This document shows, piece by piece, positions 8,671 through 16,622 of a stretch of 64,000 nucleotides of DNA. The position numbers were made by a program, and so were the translations under genes. Source of the DNA: an uncultured Treponema sp. (GTDB taxonomy: Bacteria; Spirochaetota; Spirochaetia; Treponematales; Treponemataceae); contig CASGBA010000001.1 of the NCBI GenBank assembly GCA_949299755.1, forward strand, positions 221,329-285,328, in the 5' to 3' direction. Under the pieces are notes generated by a model. The model did not search any database. It was given only the letters and a program-made list of their open reading frames with translations, and was not told where the DNA came from. Each line of letters opens with the position of its first letter. Within the stretch, counting starts at the first letter, position 1.

Positions 8671-9150
8671 ATGAAAAAAAGGGAAACAAAAATTGAAATC
8701 CCGGTGCTGGTTCTTTTATGCCTGGCAGGTTTGTGCGTCATAATAATTGCCGCCGGAACCCTTTTTGCCATTACAAACGGAACCGGTAAAGCAGGGGCTA
8801 CGGAATCCGGGGAAAACACACAGAAAGAGACCGGAACAAGGTCTTTTCTGGAAACAGGAAGACTACGCATAGAGCTTGAGGCCCCGGAAGGAGGAGGCTC
8901 TTCCGTTCTTGTGGTAAAAGCGTCCATCCCCTACACTAAAGAGGATACAGCTTTCCAGGAAGAGCTGGTAAAAAACTTACCGGAAATTAAAAATATAATA
9001 ACCGGAACATTTTCTTCCCTAAATTATGAAGAAATCCAAAGCATAGGGGAAAAAAAACTTAAGAAGGAAATTATAGATAAAATCAACGGGATTTTAGTTC
9101 TGGAAAAACTGAAAGAAATTTATTTTGAGGAATTCATTTTTTTTGAATAG
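8671..9150 (+). CDS. FliL-like membrane protein
   Basis: 159 residues: one N-terminal membrane helix (about 10-35), a short Gly/Ser/Thr spacer, then a soluble domain. The [24 protein letters not shown] stretch (split here as SIPYTKED and AFQEEL) and the C-terminal [10 protein letters not shown] match FliL, which sits around the flagellar stator and supports torque. It may be a second FliL paralogue, since it is not among other fli genes. AAGGA lies 10 bases before ATG. It is followed 8 bp later by a small membrane protein and an ECF sigma factor, suggesting one operon. Confidence 0.7.
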   Translation: MKKRETKIEIPVLVLLCLAGLCVIIIAAGTLFAITNGTGKAGATESGENTQKETGTRSFLETGRLRIELEAPEGGGSSVLVVKASIPYTKEDTAFQEELVKNLPEIKNIITGTFSSLNYEEIQSIGEKKLKKEIIDKINGILVLEKLKEIYFEEFIFFE

Positions 9151-9158
9151 GAGGAAAT

Positions 9159-9515
9159 ATGTCCCAAACAGTTACACCGGCGGCCCAAATTATCATTTCC
9201 GTGATTCCGATAGTGGGAATAGTCATGGGAGCGGTTGTGGTTTTCTTTTATTTGTTGTGGCATCACAAACAAATAATGAAGCAGCTTGAAACAGGCGTAT
9301 ACCGCAGACCGTCTTTTTCAGTGCCGATGTTCTGTCTTCTTGCAGGAGCCCTGCTGACAGGAGTGGGCATCGTTCTCTCCCTTCTTTTTTTATGTGTGGA
9401 CGGCTGGAGTTATCCCCTTTTGGGGGGACTTATTCCTCTTTCCCTCGGAATAAGTTTGCTTTTTGTCTACTCAAAACTAAACCGGGCCGGAAGACATGAT
9501 TCTTCCACTGACTGA
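9159..9515 (+). CDS. Small three-helix membrane protein, function unknown
   Basis: 118 residues with three hydrophobic segments at about 8-34, 50-74 and 80-105, and a polar HHKQIMKQLETG turn between the first two. GGAGG stands 5 bases before ATG. Its last 20 bp overlap the start of the ECF sigma factor gene, so the two are translationally coupled. Small membrane proteins of this form are often found beside ECF sigma factors and their anti-sigma factors, which hints at a part in envelope sensing, but no family is recognised with confidence. Confidence 0.7.
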   Translation: MSQTVTPAAQIIISVIPIVGIVMGAVVVFFYLLWHHKQIMKQLETGVYRRPSFSVPMFCLLAGALLTGVGIVLSLLFLCVDGWSYPLLGGLIPLSLGISLLFVYSKLNRAGRHDSSTD

Positions 9516-10128
9516 GGAACAGAGCGCCAGCCTCAAAGAGGATGAAAAGCTCTGTAAAAAAATACTTGAAGGTGACACAGACTCTTTTTCACTTTTAGCA
9601 GAAAAATACCGCAGGCGGATTTTTTCCCTGGGGATGGGTTTCTTTAAAAACTCCGAAGACACCGAGGATTTTTTGCAGGAAGTTCTGGTTAAGGTTTACC
9701 TTTCACTGAAAAAATTCCGCGGGGAAGCCAGGTTTTCAACATGGCTTACACGTATAGCATACAATACCGCCATAAATTCCATGAAAAGACGGAAAAACTA
9801 TATATCCCTGGCAGAAGTGCAGGAAAACGTTCCTGGATTTGACGGCAACGCAGGTTTGGATTTTTTCACAGGCACTACCCGCAATGAAACCCCCGAAGAT
9901 GTGGCCGTAAAAAAAGCCACAATTTCGGCCATAAGGGAGGCTGTCAGGAATTTACCTGAACCTTACCGGATATGCATTGACTTTTTCTTTTTCTACGACA
10001 TGTCCTATAAGGAAATATCAGAAACCGCCGGAATTCCGTTAAACACAATCCGTTCCCATATTTTCAGGGCAAAAAAAATATTGCGCAAATATTTGGATGA
10101 AACAGATACAGGAGAAATCGATGAATAA
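9496..10128 (+). CDS. ECF-type RNA polymerase sigma factor
   Basis: 210 residues. Region 2 spans about 30-100 (DFLQEVLVKVYLSLKKFRG, then FSTWLTRIAYNTAINSMKRR), and region 4 about 145-200 (NLPEPYRICIDFFFFYDMSY, KEISETAGIPLNTIRSHIFRAKKILRKYL read in two pieces). There is no region 1 or 3, as in group 4 sigma factors. It overlaps the upstream membrane-protein gene by 20 bp and the downstream zinc-finger anti-sigma gene by 8 bp, a tightly coupled module. The ATG has no good ribosome site of its own. Its regulon cannot be read from this window. Confidence 0.92.
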   Translation: MILPLTEEQSASLKEDEKLCKKILEGDTDSFSLLAEKYRRRIFSLGMGFFKNSEDTEDFLQEVLVKVYLSLKKFRGEARFSTWLTRIAYNTAINSMKRRKNYISLAEVQENVPGFDGNAGLDFFTGTTRNETPEDVAVKKATISAIREAVRNLPEPYRICIDFFFFYDMSYKEISETAGIPLNTIRSHIFRAKKILRKYLDETDTGEIDE

Positions 10129-10708
10129 AAAAAACAAAAAATGCGAGAAATACTTCGACAGGTTTCTTTCCCTCGATAAAAATGAAATAATCCCTCTGTC
10201 CGTTTCAATACACCTCCTTTTGTGCGCAAAATGCAGGACAGCGGTCAGAAGCATGAGTATTGCGGAAGATTTGCTACAACAGAATATGAATGAAACGGTG
10301 TGGAGTCAAAATGACGGTCTGATACAAAAGACAGAAAAAAAAGATTCCCCAAGACAGAAAATAAAAGATCCTGTGGTGGAAGCCGCCCTGGCACAAATCG
10401 CAAATGCCGGCCTGGTTTATCCCCAGGAACCGGTAACGGGTAGAGTTTCTCTGGGTAAATGGACTTTGGGGGGGATCATCCTTATTTTGTGCCTGACCTT
10501 TTTCCCTTTTACCTCCCTGGGGAAATGGGCAGAGGAAGTTCTCGGGAAAAGATTTTCAATCTCCTTTTATATTTTGACGGGAACAGCTGTTGCGGTTTAT
10601 ACAAGCTTCTTCATAGGCTCCAACATTGACTTTTTTGTAAAAAAAATCAAAAGCCTTAAAGAGATGAAAATAAAAAAACACGTAAAAAACAATAACGGAA
10701 AGATTTAA
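10121..10708 (+). CDS. Putative zinc-finger (ZAS) anti-sigma factor, membrane-bound
   Basis: 195 residues from ATG 10121, which overlaps the sigma gene's stop and follows CAGGAGA. The HLLLCAKC segment near residue 36 fits the HxxxCxxC zinc anti-sigma motif, which binds the partner sigma factor. Two hydrophobic segments follow at about 115-135 and 150-172, so the N-terminal sigma-binding part is cytoplasmic. It most likely holds the ECF sigma factor encoded immediately upstream at the membrane. The protein ends with a Lys-rich tail. Its stop overlaps the stop of the convergent LysM gene by 4 bp. Confidence 0.8.
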   Translation: MNKKNKKCEKYFDRFLSLDKNEIIPLSVSIHLLLCAKCRTAVRSMSIAEDLLQQNMNETVWSQNDGLIQKTEKKDSPRQKIKDPVVEAALAQIANAGLVYPQEPVTGRVSLGKWTLGGIILILCLTFFPFTSLGKWAEEVLGKRFSISFYILTGTAVAVYTSFFIGSNIDFFVKKIKSLKEMKIKKHVKNNNGKI

Positions 10709-11685
10709 TTCCAAAGCCTGGACGGATTCGTGGAAGACCTGTTCTTGTAAACCGTAAAATGGAGATGGGGACCGGTACTCTGCCCGGTACTTCCCACAAG
10801 CCCTATTTTTGTGTTTGTTGTAACATACTTCCCGCTGGAAGTAAGGATTTTGCTCATGTGGGCATACATTGTCTGGTAACCGGAATGGTGCCTTACAGTG
10901 ACATAATTGCCGTAAGTGGGACTGAATCCGGTGGCGATTACAGTTCCGTCCATAGCCGCATAAATAGGCGTTCCGGAAGAACAGGCCATGTCTATGCCAT
11001 TGTGGAAGGTGCGGTTACCGGTAAAGGGATTGTCCCTCCAGCCATACCTGGAAGAAATGTAGTATCCCTGGCGCAGGGGTTTCCTGAACAAATCACCGTT
11101 GATTTCCTGAAGTGTCACCCAGTCCAGACGGGCATCGGGAAGGAAGAGCTGGACTCCGGCTTCAATTTTATTGTCGGAAATATTGTTTACAATGGCGATT
11201 TTTTCAAGTGAAATACTGTATTTATCCGCAATTGAAGCGGGGGAATCATTTTCTTTTGTTGTATAAAGTATTCCGTCAATGGTCGGTATTTTAAGTATTT
11301 GCCCGACTTGAAGGGAGCGTGTGTTCCGCAGTTTATTCAAACTTATAATGGCATCCTGGCTTACACCGAAGCTTTCCGCAATTTTACCTACAATGTCGCC
11401 CTTTTGGACCGTATAAAGAACATAAAAAAGCTCCGGAATTATTTCGGGTCTTTCCAGGATACCGTCAACCTGGTCGGAGGAAAGAGCCGTATCCACACCA
11501 CCCTTTCCGTCATATTCCGGGTGGACATTTTTAAGACCGGAATCCGTGGCCGTACCGGAAATTTCCCGGGAAACAGCAGAAGCTGACTTCTCATCTGTTT
11601 TTGAAGAACAGGAAAATACAAAAAAAATAAAACAAAAAAAAGCTGTATATAACGCAATTCTGCGGATAATTGTTGAGATTTTCAT
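10705..11685 (-). CDS. LysM-M23 lipoprotein, peptidoglycan endopeptidase
   Basis: 326 residues from ATG 11685. The signal peptide MKISTIIRRIALY...FVFSC ends in a lipobox, so it is a lipoprotein. Two LysM repeats bind peptidoglycan (LYTVQKGDIVGKIAESFGVS and LYTTKENDSPASIADKYSIS). The C-terminal M23 metallopeptidase has HNGIDMACSSGTPI with the HxxxD zinc ligands and GPHLHFTVY with HxH, so it appears catalytically complete. Likely role: cell wall hydrolysis in growth or division. A longer frame starts at 11763 but would put a non-signal segment in front. TATAAT ends 9 bases before ATG, with CTGGCA 17 bp upstream. Confidence 0.9.
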   Translation of the reverse strand: MKISTIIRRIALYTAFFCFIFFVFSCSSKTDEKSASAVSREISGTATDSGLKNVHPEYDGKGGVDTALSSDQVDGILERPEIIPELFYVLYTVQKGDIVGKIAESFGVSQDAIISLNKLRNTRSLQVGQILKIPTIDGILYTTKENDSPASIADKYSISLEKIAIVNNISDNKIEAGVQLFLPDARLDWVTLQEINGDLFRKPLRQGYYISSRYGWRDNPFTGNRTFHNGIDMACSSGTPIYAAMDGTVIATGFSPTYGNYVTVRHHSGYQTMYAHMSKILTSSGKYVTTNTKIGLVGSTGQSTGPHLHFTVYKNRSSTNPSRLWN

Positions 11686-11694
11686 ATTTGCGGC

Positions 11695-11723
11695 ATTATA
11701 CCAAAATAAACACATTATGCCAG
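11695..11723 (-). promoter_or_regulatory. Short-leader or leaderless promoter of the LysM-M23 gene
   Basis: Minus strand: CTGGCA (11718-11723), 17 bp, TATAAT (11695-11700), then 9 bases to ATG 11685. The leader would be 0 to 3 bases, and no Shine-Dalgarno site is present. Confidence 0.55.
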
Positions 11724-11809
11724 TATCTTCGGCAAAAAAATAAAAGTATTTTAGGGAATTCAATACAAAAATGATGAAAATAAAATAAAATTCCTCAAAA
11801 TTATATCAT

Positions 11810-12406
11810 TTATTTGAAGTTTAATCCGACAAGATAGGTCTCAAAGCTTTCCCGGCGGCAAGCTTCCGGCTTGAAAGCCCTGGCGGAAACAAAAAGCCCC
11901 TTCATTTTTGCCAACAGATTACGTTCTCCGCCACCCTGGAAAATTTTAACCGCAAAATTGCCCCCCTTGTCCAGCATTTCCTCACCGTAAGAAAGAGCCA
12001 ATTCTGCCAAACCTTCACTTCTGAGGGAATCCACAGTACGGTTTCCGGTGGTCGCCGGTGCGGCATCGCAAATCACCAGTGAATAGGGACCACGGATTTT
12101 TACTTCCCGGCGTATTTCCGGGGAATAAAGGTCGCCCTGGAAAAAACAAAGCCTTTCCGAATTGACCGCACCGGCAAGAGGGGATAAATCCACCGAAACA
12201 ACCCTTCCTGACTTTCCGCAGTGTTCCAGGGCATACATCGTCCAGCTTCCCGGGGCGGCACCCAAATCCAGGACGGAAACACCATCTTTGAATAGAAGGA
12301 ATTTCCTGTCCATTTCCTCCAGTTTCCATACAGACCGGGCCGGATACCCCTGCGCAAAGGCTTTTTTACTCCAAAAATCAGGTTTTTTATAGCTATTTGA
12401 CGGCAC
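11810..12406 (-). CDS. rlmE: 23S rRNA (uridine-2'-O-)-methyltransferase RlmE
   Basis: 198 residues from GTG 12406, which has GGAGA five bases upstream. RlmE (FtsJ/RrmJ) methylates U2552 in the 23S A-loop. Motif I is VLDLGAAPGSWTMYALEHC, with SVDLSPL, VICDAAPATTGNRTVDSLR and the NFAVKIFQGG strand giving the K-D-K-E type active site. A longer frame runs 55 codons upstream into the polyprenyl synthase gene on the other strand; it has no family support and I reject it. A TATACT box at 12432-12437 overlaps the divergent TATAAT of the next gene. Confidence 0.92.
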   Translation of the reverse strand: MPSNSYKKPDFWSKKAFAQGYPARSVWKLEEMDRKFLLFKDGVSVLDLGAAPGSWTMYALEHCGKSGRVVSVDLSPLAGAVNSERLCFFQGDLYSPEIRREVKIRGPYSLVICDAAPATTGNRTVDSLRSEGLAELALSYGEEMLDKGGNFAVKIFQGGGERNLLAKMKGLFVSARAFKPEACRRESFETYLVGLNFK

Positions 12407-12431
12407 AGACTTCTCCGAAAATAAAACGTGC

Positions 12432-12439
12432 AGTATAAT
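12432..12439. promoter_or_regulatory. Overlapping divergent -10 boxes (rlmE and polyprenyl synthase)
   Basis: The plus strand carries TATAAT (12434-12439), ending 7 bases before ATG 12447 (4 before ATG 12444). The minus strand carries TATACT (12432-12437) for rlmE. The two hexamers share four base pairs, so polymerase binding in the two directions should be mutually exclusive. No convincing -35 is seen for either. Confidence 0.5.
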
Positions 12440-12446
12440 TAGTATG

Positions 12447-13478
12447 ATGAATATAGAATATAAACGAAGACTTGAAAAGATTGAATCTGTCCTCCGTGGA
12501 GCCCTGCCGGAAAAACCGGACAAAACCTGGGCAAAGGAAGTGTTTTCAACCCTTCCGGATGGAGTGGACACGGATCATTTAAATCAGCTTACGGAACCTT
12601 GCAGAAACCTGCTTTTACGTGGAGGGAAACGGTGGAGACCGCTGTTGTTGGTATTATCCTGCGAGCTTGCCGGTTCAGATCCGGAAACAGCCTACCCTCT
12701 GGTACCCGCAGTGGAATTCACCCATACGGCAAGTTTAATCCACGATGACATAGAAGACAATGGGGAAGAACGGCGCGGAGATAAATGCATACATCTCCTG
12801 TACGGTGAGGATGCGGCCATCAATTCCGCATCCTGGCTTTATTTTCATGCCCAAAGTTGTATAGCCGCTTATGAAGCGGCTCCTGGATTAAAACTACGTT
12901 TGTTCTCGATTCTGAACCGGGAGCTCCGACGGCTCCATCTGGGACAATCGATGGACATTATGTGGCACAGGAACCACAACTTTATACCTTCCCGTAAACA
13001 ATACGAGGCGATGGTCAGACTGAAAACCGGAACCCTGTCCAGTTTGGCGGCGGAAATCGGAATGGCGGCAGGCGGAGCCGAAGATGACAGCATTTCCTCA
13101 ATGGGGAAAGCGGCCGCGGAAATAGGAGCCGCTTTTCAGATTCTGGACGATGTTAAAAACCTGACGGAAGGAAATCCGGGAAAAAACCGGGGAGATGACA
13201 TTGTGGAAGGAAAAAAAAGCCTTCCGGTAGTAATCCACGAAGAAAGGGGAGGAAAAAATTTGAGGCCTCTTTTCGAAAAAGCCGGGGTGGAAGGGATAAA
13301 CTCTCCGGCTGTGGAACAGGCTATTTCACTTCTTAAAGAATCCGGAGCCGTACAGCAGGCTTCGGAATACGGAAAAAACCTAGCTGAAAACTGTATTAAA
13401 ACCATAAGAAAACGGTGGAACGGAAACTCCGCGGCGGATTTAATCGCAGGACTTTTTGAAGCCATGCTTTTAGGGTGA
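12447..13478 (+). CDS. Polyprenyl synthetase (trans-isoprenyl diphosphate synthase)
   Basis: 343 residues from the second of two adjacent ATGs. The enzyme chains isopentenyl diphosphate onto an allylic diphosphate. The first Asp-rich motif is HDDIEDNGEERRG and the second is QILDDVKNLTEGN, where the last Asp is Asn, as in several geranylgeranyl-type synthases. LLRGGKRWRP supplies the diphosphate-binding basic residues. The product length cannot be read from sequence by eye; farnesyl, geranylgeranyl and longer chains are possible. A TATAAT box ends 7 bases before ATG 12447 and no Shine-Dalgarno site is present, so the mRNA is probably leaderless. It leads the TPR, YmdB-like and RseC-like genes. 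Confidence 0.88.
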   Translation: MNIEYKRRLEKIESVLRGALPEKPDKTWAKEVFSTLPDGVDTDHLNQLTEPCRNLLLRGGKRWRPLLLVLSCELAGSDPETAYPLVPAVEFTHTASLIHDDIEDNGEERRGDKCIHLLYGEDAAINSASWLYFHAQSCIAAYEAAPGLKLRLFSILNRELRRLHLGQSMDIMWHRNHNFIPSRKQYEAMVRLKTGTLSSLAAEIGMAAGGAEDDSISSMGKAAAEIGAAFQILDDVKNLTEGNPGKNRGDDIVEGKKSLPVVIHEERGGKNLRPLFEKAGVEGINSPAVEQAISLLKESGAVQQASEYGKNLAENCIKTIRKRWNGNSAADLIAGLFEAMLLG

Positions 13479-13501
13479 TGTTATGGAACAGGAGAAAAAT
13501 C

Positions 13502-14038
13502 ATGCTTAACCATTCAGATTCCCCTGCATTTCTTAATGCCAATGCCATAATTCTGGCGTCGGAAGGAAAACACAGGGAAGCTATTTCATGCTTTTTTCAA
13601 GGGCTGCGGCTTGATCCGGAAAACCCTACCCTGTGGTATAATCTTGCCCTGAGTTACAGGGCCATAGGGGAATTGGCAAAGGCAAAAGAAGCCCTTATAA
13701 ATTCCATCGAATTTGACTCCTCAGATCCCGATGTACTTGATTCCATGGGCGTGATCCTGCACGAAATCGGGGAAGACTTAACGTCTGAATTTTGTTTCAA
13801 AAAAGCAATTGAAATTGATCCGGGTAACGGACGGATATGGAATAACTTCGGGGTTTTGTCTTTCGACAGAAAAAACTACAAGGAAGCGGCCCGGGCATTT
13901 GAAACAGCTGTTTCACTGTTGAAAGAGGATGAATCCGGAGATTCGTTGGTTAACCTCCGGGACACTTACAACGAACTTGGGGAAACAGAAAAAGAAGAGA
14001 AATGCAGCATGTTGATTCAAAAACTGGGAATAAAATAA
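13502..14038 (+). CDS. Tetratricopeptide repeat protein
   Basis: 178 residues from ATG 13502, 7 bases after AGGAG. An in-frame GTG at 13475 overlaps the preceding stop codon but has no ribosome site. At least four TPR units are visible, for example AISCFFQGLRLDPENPTLWY, ALINSIEFDSSDPDVLDSMG, CFKKAIEIDPGNGRIWNNFG and AARAFETAVSLLKEDESGD. There is no signal peptide, so it is cytoplasmic. TPRs mediate protein contacts; the partner is unknown. It lies in the operon between the polyprenyl synthase and the YmdB-like gene. Confidence 0.88.
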   Translation: MLNHSDSPAFLNANAIILASEGKHREAISCFFQGLRLDPENPTLWYNLALSYRAIGELAKAKEALINSIEFDSSDPDVLDSMGVILHEIGEDLTSEFCFKKAIEIDPGNGRIWNNFGVLSFDRKNYKEAARAFETAVSLLKEDESGDSLVNLRDTYNELGETEKEEKCSMLIQKLGIK

Positions 14039-14044
14039 CCTGCA

Positions 14045-14908
14045 ATGATATTTTTATATATATCTGAAATTGTAGGCAAACCCGGTATTTGGTGCATTAA
14101 AACAATGATTCCCTTTTTAAAAAGGGAATTCAATCCGGATTTAACCGTCATAAACGTAAACAGCGCAACCGGAGGAAACGGCATAGGGAAACAACACGCG
14201 GGATACCTGCATAAACTGGGCGGGGATGTTTTAACCTCAGGTTACTCGGTTTTTTTGAAAAAGGATTTATGCGGAAACATCGACAAGATTCCATATCTTA
14301 TAAGACCGGCGAATCTTCCGGACAACACTCCAGGAAAAGGTTTTATTATAAAACATACTGAAAACAGACAGGAAGCGGCGGTAATTTCCTTTACCGGAAC
14401 ATTTTCGCCATCACGCCTTCATGGGGAAAACCCCTTTTCCTGTTTTTCCAAAATCATTGGAATTGTCAAAAAAAGAACACCTTTTATTCTGGTGGATTTA
14501 CACGCCCTGATGACGGCGGAAAAAAGGGCTTTCTTTTACCATGCTGAAGGAAAGGTTTCCGCTGTAATAGGCTCCGGCGGAAAAATACAAACCACAGACG
14601 GAGAAATACTCCCCGGAGGGACCGCAGTTATTACGGACGCAGGAAGGACAGGAAGCCAGATTTCCGTTGGAGGTAATTCACCGGAGCCGAAAATTTTTGA
14701 ATACCTGACCGGGGTACCTGACTGGACAAGGGAGTGCTGGACAAAACCTGCTGTCCAAGGCGTATGTGTTACAACCGATGGAAATGGCAAGGCGGTACAT
14801 ATACAAACTTTTACACGTAAACCGGAAGACTTTTCGTTTTTTCCCTGTACAGGGGATAAACCGGATTCCGACCGGGAATTCCGAAGGGAAACACAAGGAA
14901 ATGAATAA
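14045..14908 (+). CDS. YmdB-like protein, probable pseudoenzyme
   Basis: 287 residues, collinear with YmdB/TIGR00282 metallophosphoesterases, which are about 264 residues long. The fold motifs are there (SEIVGKPG, DLHALMTAEK, ILPGGTAVITDAG), but most metal ligands are gone: the first Asp is Glu (ISEIVG for GDIVG), the GEN motif is NSA, GNH is GYS and GTHTH is GSGGK. Only the His of DLHA remains. In Bacillus YmdB is a phosphodiesterase whose gene follows rny; here rny is 6 kb away. It follows the TPR gene by 6 bp. It is most likely a non-catalytic regulatory or structural protein. Confidence 0.75.
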   Translation: MIFLYISEIVGKPGIWCIKTMIPFLKREFNPDLTVINVNSATGGNGIGKQHAGYLHKLGGDVLTSGYSVFLKKDLCGNIDKIPYLIRPANLPDNTPGKGFIIKHTENRQEAAVISFTGTFSPSRLHGENPFSCFSKIIGIVKKRTPFILVDLHALMTAEKRAFFYHAEGKVSAVIGSGGKIQTTDGEILPGGTAVITDAGRTGSQISVGGNSPEPKIFEYLTGVPDWTRECWTKPAVQGVCVTTDGNGKAVHIQTFTRKPEDFSFFPCTGDKPDSDREFRRETQGNE

Positions 14909-14932
14909 AACAAGGCGGAAAAACACAGTATC

Positions 14933-15367
14933 ATGAAAATCAAGGCTGTTGTCGCGAAAATTGAAAAAGAGAAAATATGGCTTGGACGTATCGACGGCGG
15001 TGAAAATTCCTGCCGGGGATGTTCCGGTTGCGGCGGTGCGGATAAATGCGGTTTTAAAACCGGTCCGCTTTTTCCTGCATCCAACCCTTCAGGATATCCC
15101 GTAAAAACCGGAATGATAGTAACGGCATCCTGTTCCGCTTTAAAAACAGTTTTCCAAATTTTAATATCCCTTGTATTTCCTGTAGCCGCCGCAACCGCTG
15201 CATATATTTACGCTCCGACCGGAGAAACCGGCGGAATAAAAATAGCGGCAATGTTGGCTGCATTTACAATCGCTTCCGTTACCGTTATTTTTATGGCGGA
15301 ATGGAAAAAAAAAGCCGGCGGATCCGGCTCAGGAGGGGAAATGGAAATAACGGAAATTCTGTATTAA
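14933..15367 (+). CDS. RseC/SoxR-reducing-type membrane protein
   Basis: 144 residues. A Cys-rich segment, CRGCSGCGGADKC, is at about 28-40, and two membrane helices follow at about 67-87 and 100-118. This layout is that of the RseC/MucC family, in which the Cys cluster may bind an Fe-S centre, and members act with Rnf-type complexes to reduce SoxR or modulate sigma-E. No rnf, soxR or rpoE/rseAB genes are adjacent. It is the last gene of the plus-strand operon and stops 30 bp before the convergent cheB. Confidence 0.72.
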   Translation: MKIKAVVAKIEKEKIWLGRIDGGENSCRGCSGCGGADKCGFKTGPLFPASNPSGYPVKTGMIVTASCSALKTVFQILISLVFPVAAATAAYIYAPTGETGGIKIAAMLAAFTIASVTVIFMAEWKKKAGGSGSGGEMEITEILY

Positions 15368-15397
15368 TAACGGGGTAAAACAATCAGGGCGGAACCG

Positions 15398-16597
15398 TCA
15401 GCCAAACTCCATGGCGTAACGGTTAATTGTATCCGCCATATCGTCCAGGGAAACCTGTTCATCAATGGCACCCAACTCCATGGCCGCCCTGGGCATTCCG
15501 TAAACAATACTGCTTTTTTCATCCTGTCCAAGAGTACGGCTTCCGGCTTCATACAGGGAAGCCAGCTCAACAGCCCCGTCCCGGCCCATACCGGTCATAA
15601 TAATCCCAAGAGCCCGGTTTCCGTATTCATTTTTTATTGACTCAAACAGTATGTCAGCGGAAGGTCTATGACCGTTCCTCAAAGGTGCATCCGAAAGATG
15701 GGCTACGGCTGCAAGAGGTCTTTTTTCGACAGTCAAATGTTTGTCCCCTGGCGCTATTAAAATACGGCCGGGCTTTAACAAATCCCCCTCGTGGGCTTCC
15801 CGTACTTCCAGCCGGCATATTTTATTCAAACTGTTTGCGAATTCTTCTGTAAATCCCGGAGGCATATGCTGGACAACCACAATGGGCTGCTTTATGTCAG
15901 GATTCAGTTTCGGAAAAACAGTGCGCAAAGCATTCGGTCCCCCTGTGGAAATGCCGATGGCGATAATCTCGATTTTTCCCGGTTCCGCCAACCTTCGCAG
16001 TTTTCCTCGGGTTACCATGTGCTGAACAGGTTTGGAAAAAGAAGGTTCATTGTGGGAGAATGGAATTTCCTCCCGTTCCTGCACAGGATGGACGGTTCCA
16101 TGGGCATCAAGGGGAGAGGAAACATATTCCTTTAACAAATCCAGGGGGATGGGTTTTGTTTTTCCGCTTTTCTTTAATTCATGGTACTTTCTGCCGAACC
16201 CCACAAGGAGGGAAATAAGTCTGTCCGCCACGGTATGTAAATCCGCGGATTCAGAACCGGAAGGCTTGGTGACAAAATCCGAAGCTCCTTTCTCAAGGCA
16301 TTCCATGGTGATGGAAGCCCCCCGCTTCGCAATACTGGAAAGAATTATCACCGGAGTTTCAAACCCTGCCTTACGGCGCACTTCCAAAAACTCAAGTCCG
16401 TTCATTTCCGGCATTTCAATATCAAGGACTATCACGTCCGGTTCCTCAATACACAATCTCTGGAGAGCGAACCGTCCATTCATCACTTTGTCCATCACCC
16501 TCATGGAAGGCTCGCTTTCAACTATTTTTGAAATAAGTGAACGCATTAATGCGGAATCATCAACAATAAGTACAGAAATTTTATCACTTTGATTCAT
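15398..16597 (-). CDS. cheB: Chemotaxis protein-glutamate methylesterase CheB
   Basis: 399 residues from ATG 16597, which follows GGGGAGA. The receiver domain is 1-125 with the acidic pair DD13-14 and phospho-acceptor Asp59 in VIVLDIEMPEMNG. The linker (about 135-205) is long and charged. The esterase domain has catalytic Ser217 in AIGISTGGP, His244 in VVQHMPPGFTEEF and Asp in IMTGMGRDGA. CheB removes methyl groups from chemoreceptors when phosphorylated by CheA. It is 25 bp downstream of cheR in one operon. A TTG five codons upstream is possible but less likely. Confidence 0.96.
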   Translation of the reverse strand: MNQSDKISVLIVDDSALMRSLISKIVESEPSMRVMDKVMNGRFALQRLCIEEPDVIVLDIEMPEMNGLEFLEVRRKAGFETPVIILSSIAKRGASITMECLEKGASDFVTKPSGSESADLHTVADRLISLLVGFGRKYHELKKSGKTKPIPLDLLKEYVSSPLDAHGTVHPVQEREEIPFSHNEPSFSKPVQHMVTRGKLRRLAEPGKIEIIAIGISTGGPNALRTVFPKLNPDIKQPIVVVQHMPPGFTEEFANSLNKICRLEVREAHEGDLLKPGRILIAPGDKHLTVEKRPLAAVAHLSDAPLRNGHRPSADILFESIKNEYGNRALGIIMTGMGRDGAVELASLYEAGSRTLGQDEKSSIVYGMPRAAMELGAIDEQVSLDDMADTINRYAMEFG

Positions 16598-16622
16598 TTG
16601 TCTCCCCGCCAATCCAGGCCGC

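Noticed and set aside
12407..12571. 55-residue N-terminal extension of rlmE
   Set aside because: It would overlap the polyprenyl synthase coding region and the divergent promoter; GTG 12406 has a good ribosome site and gives the family length.
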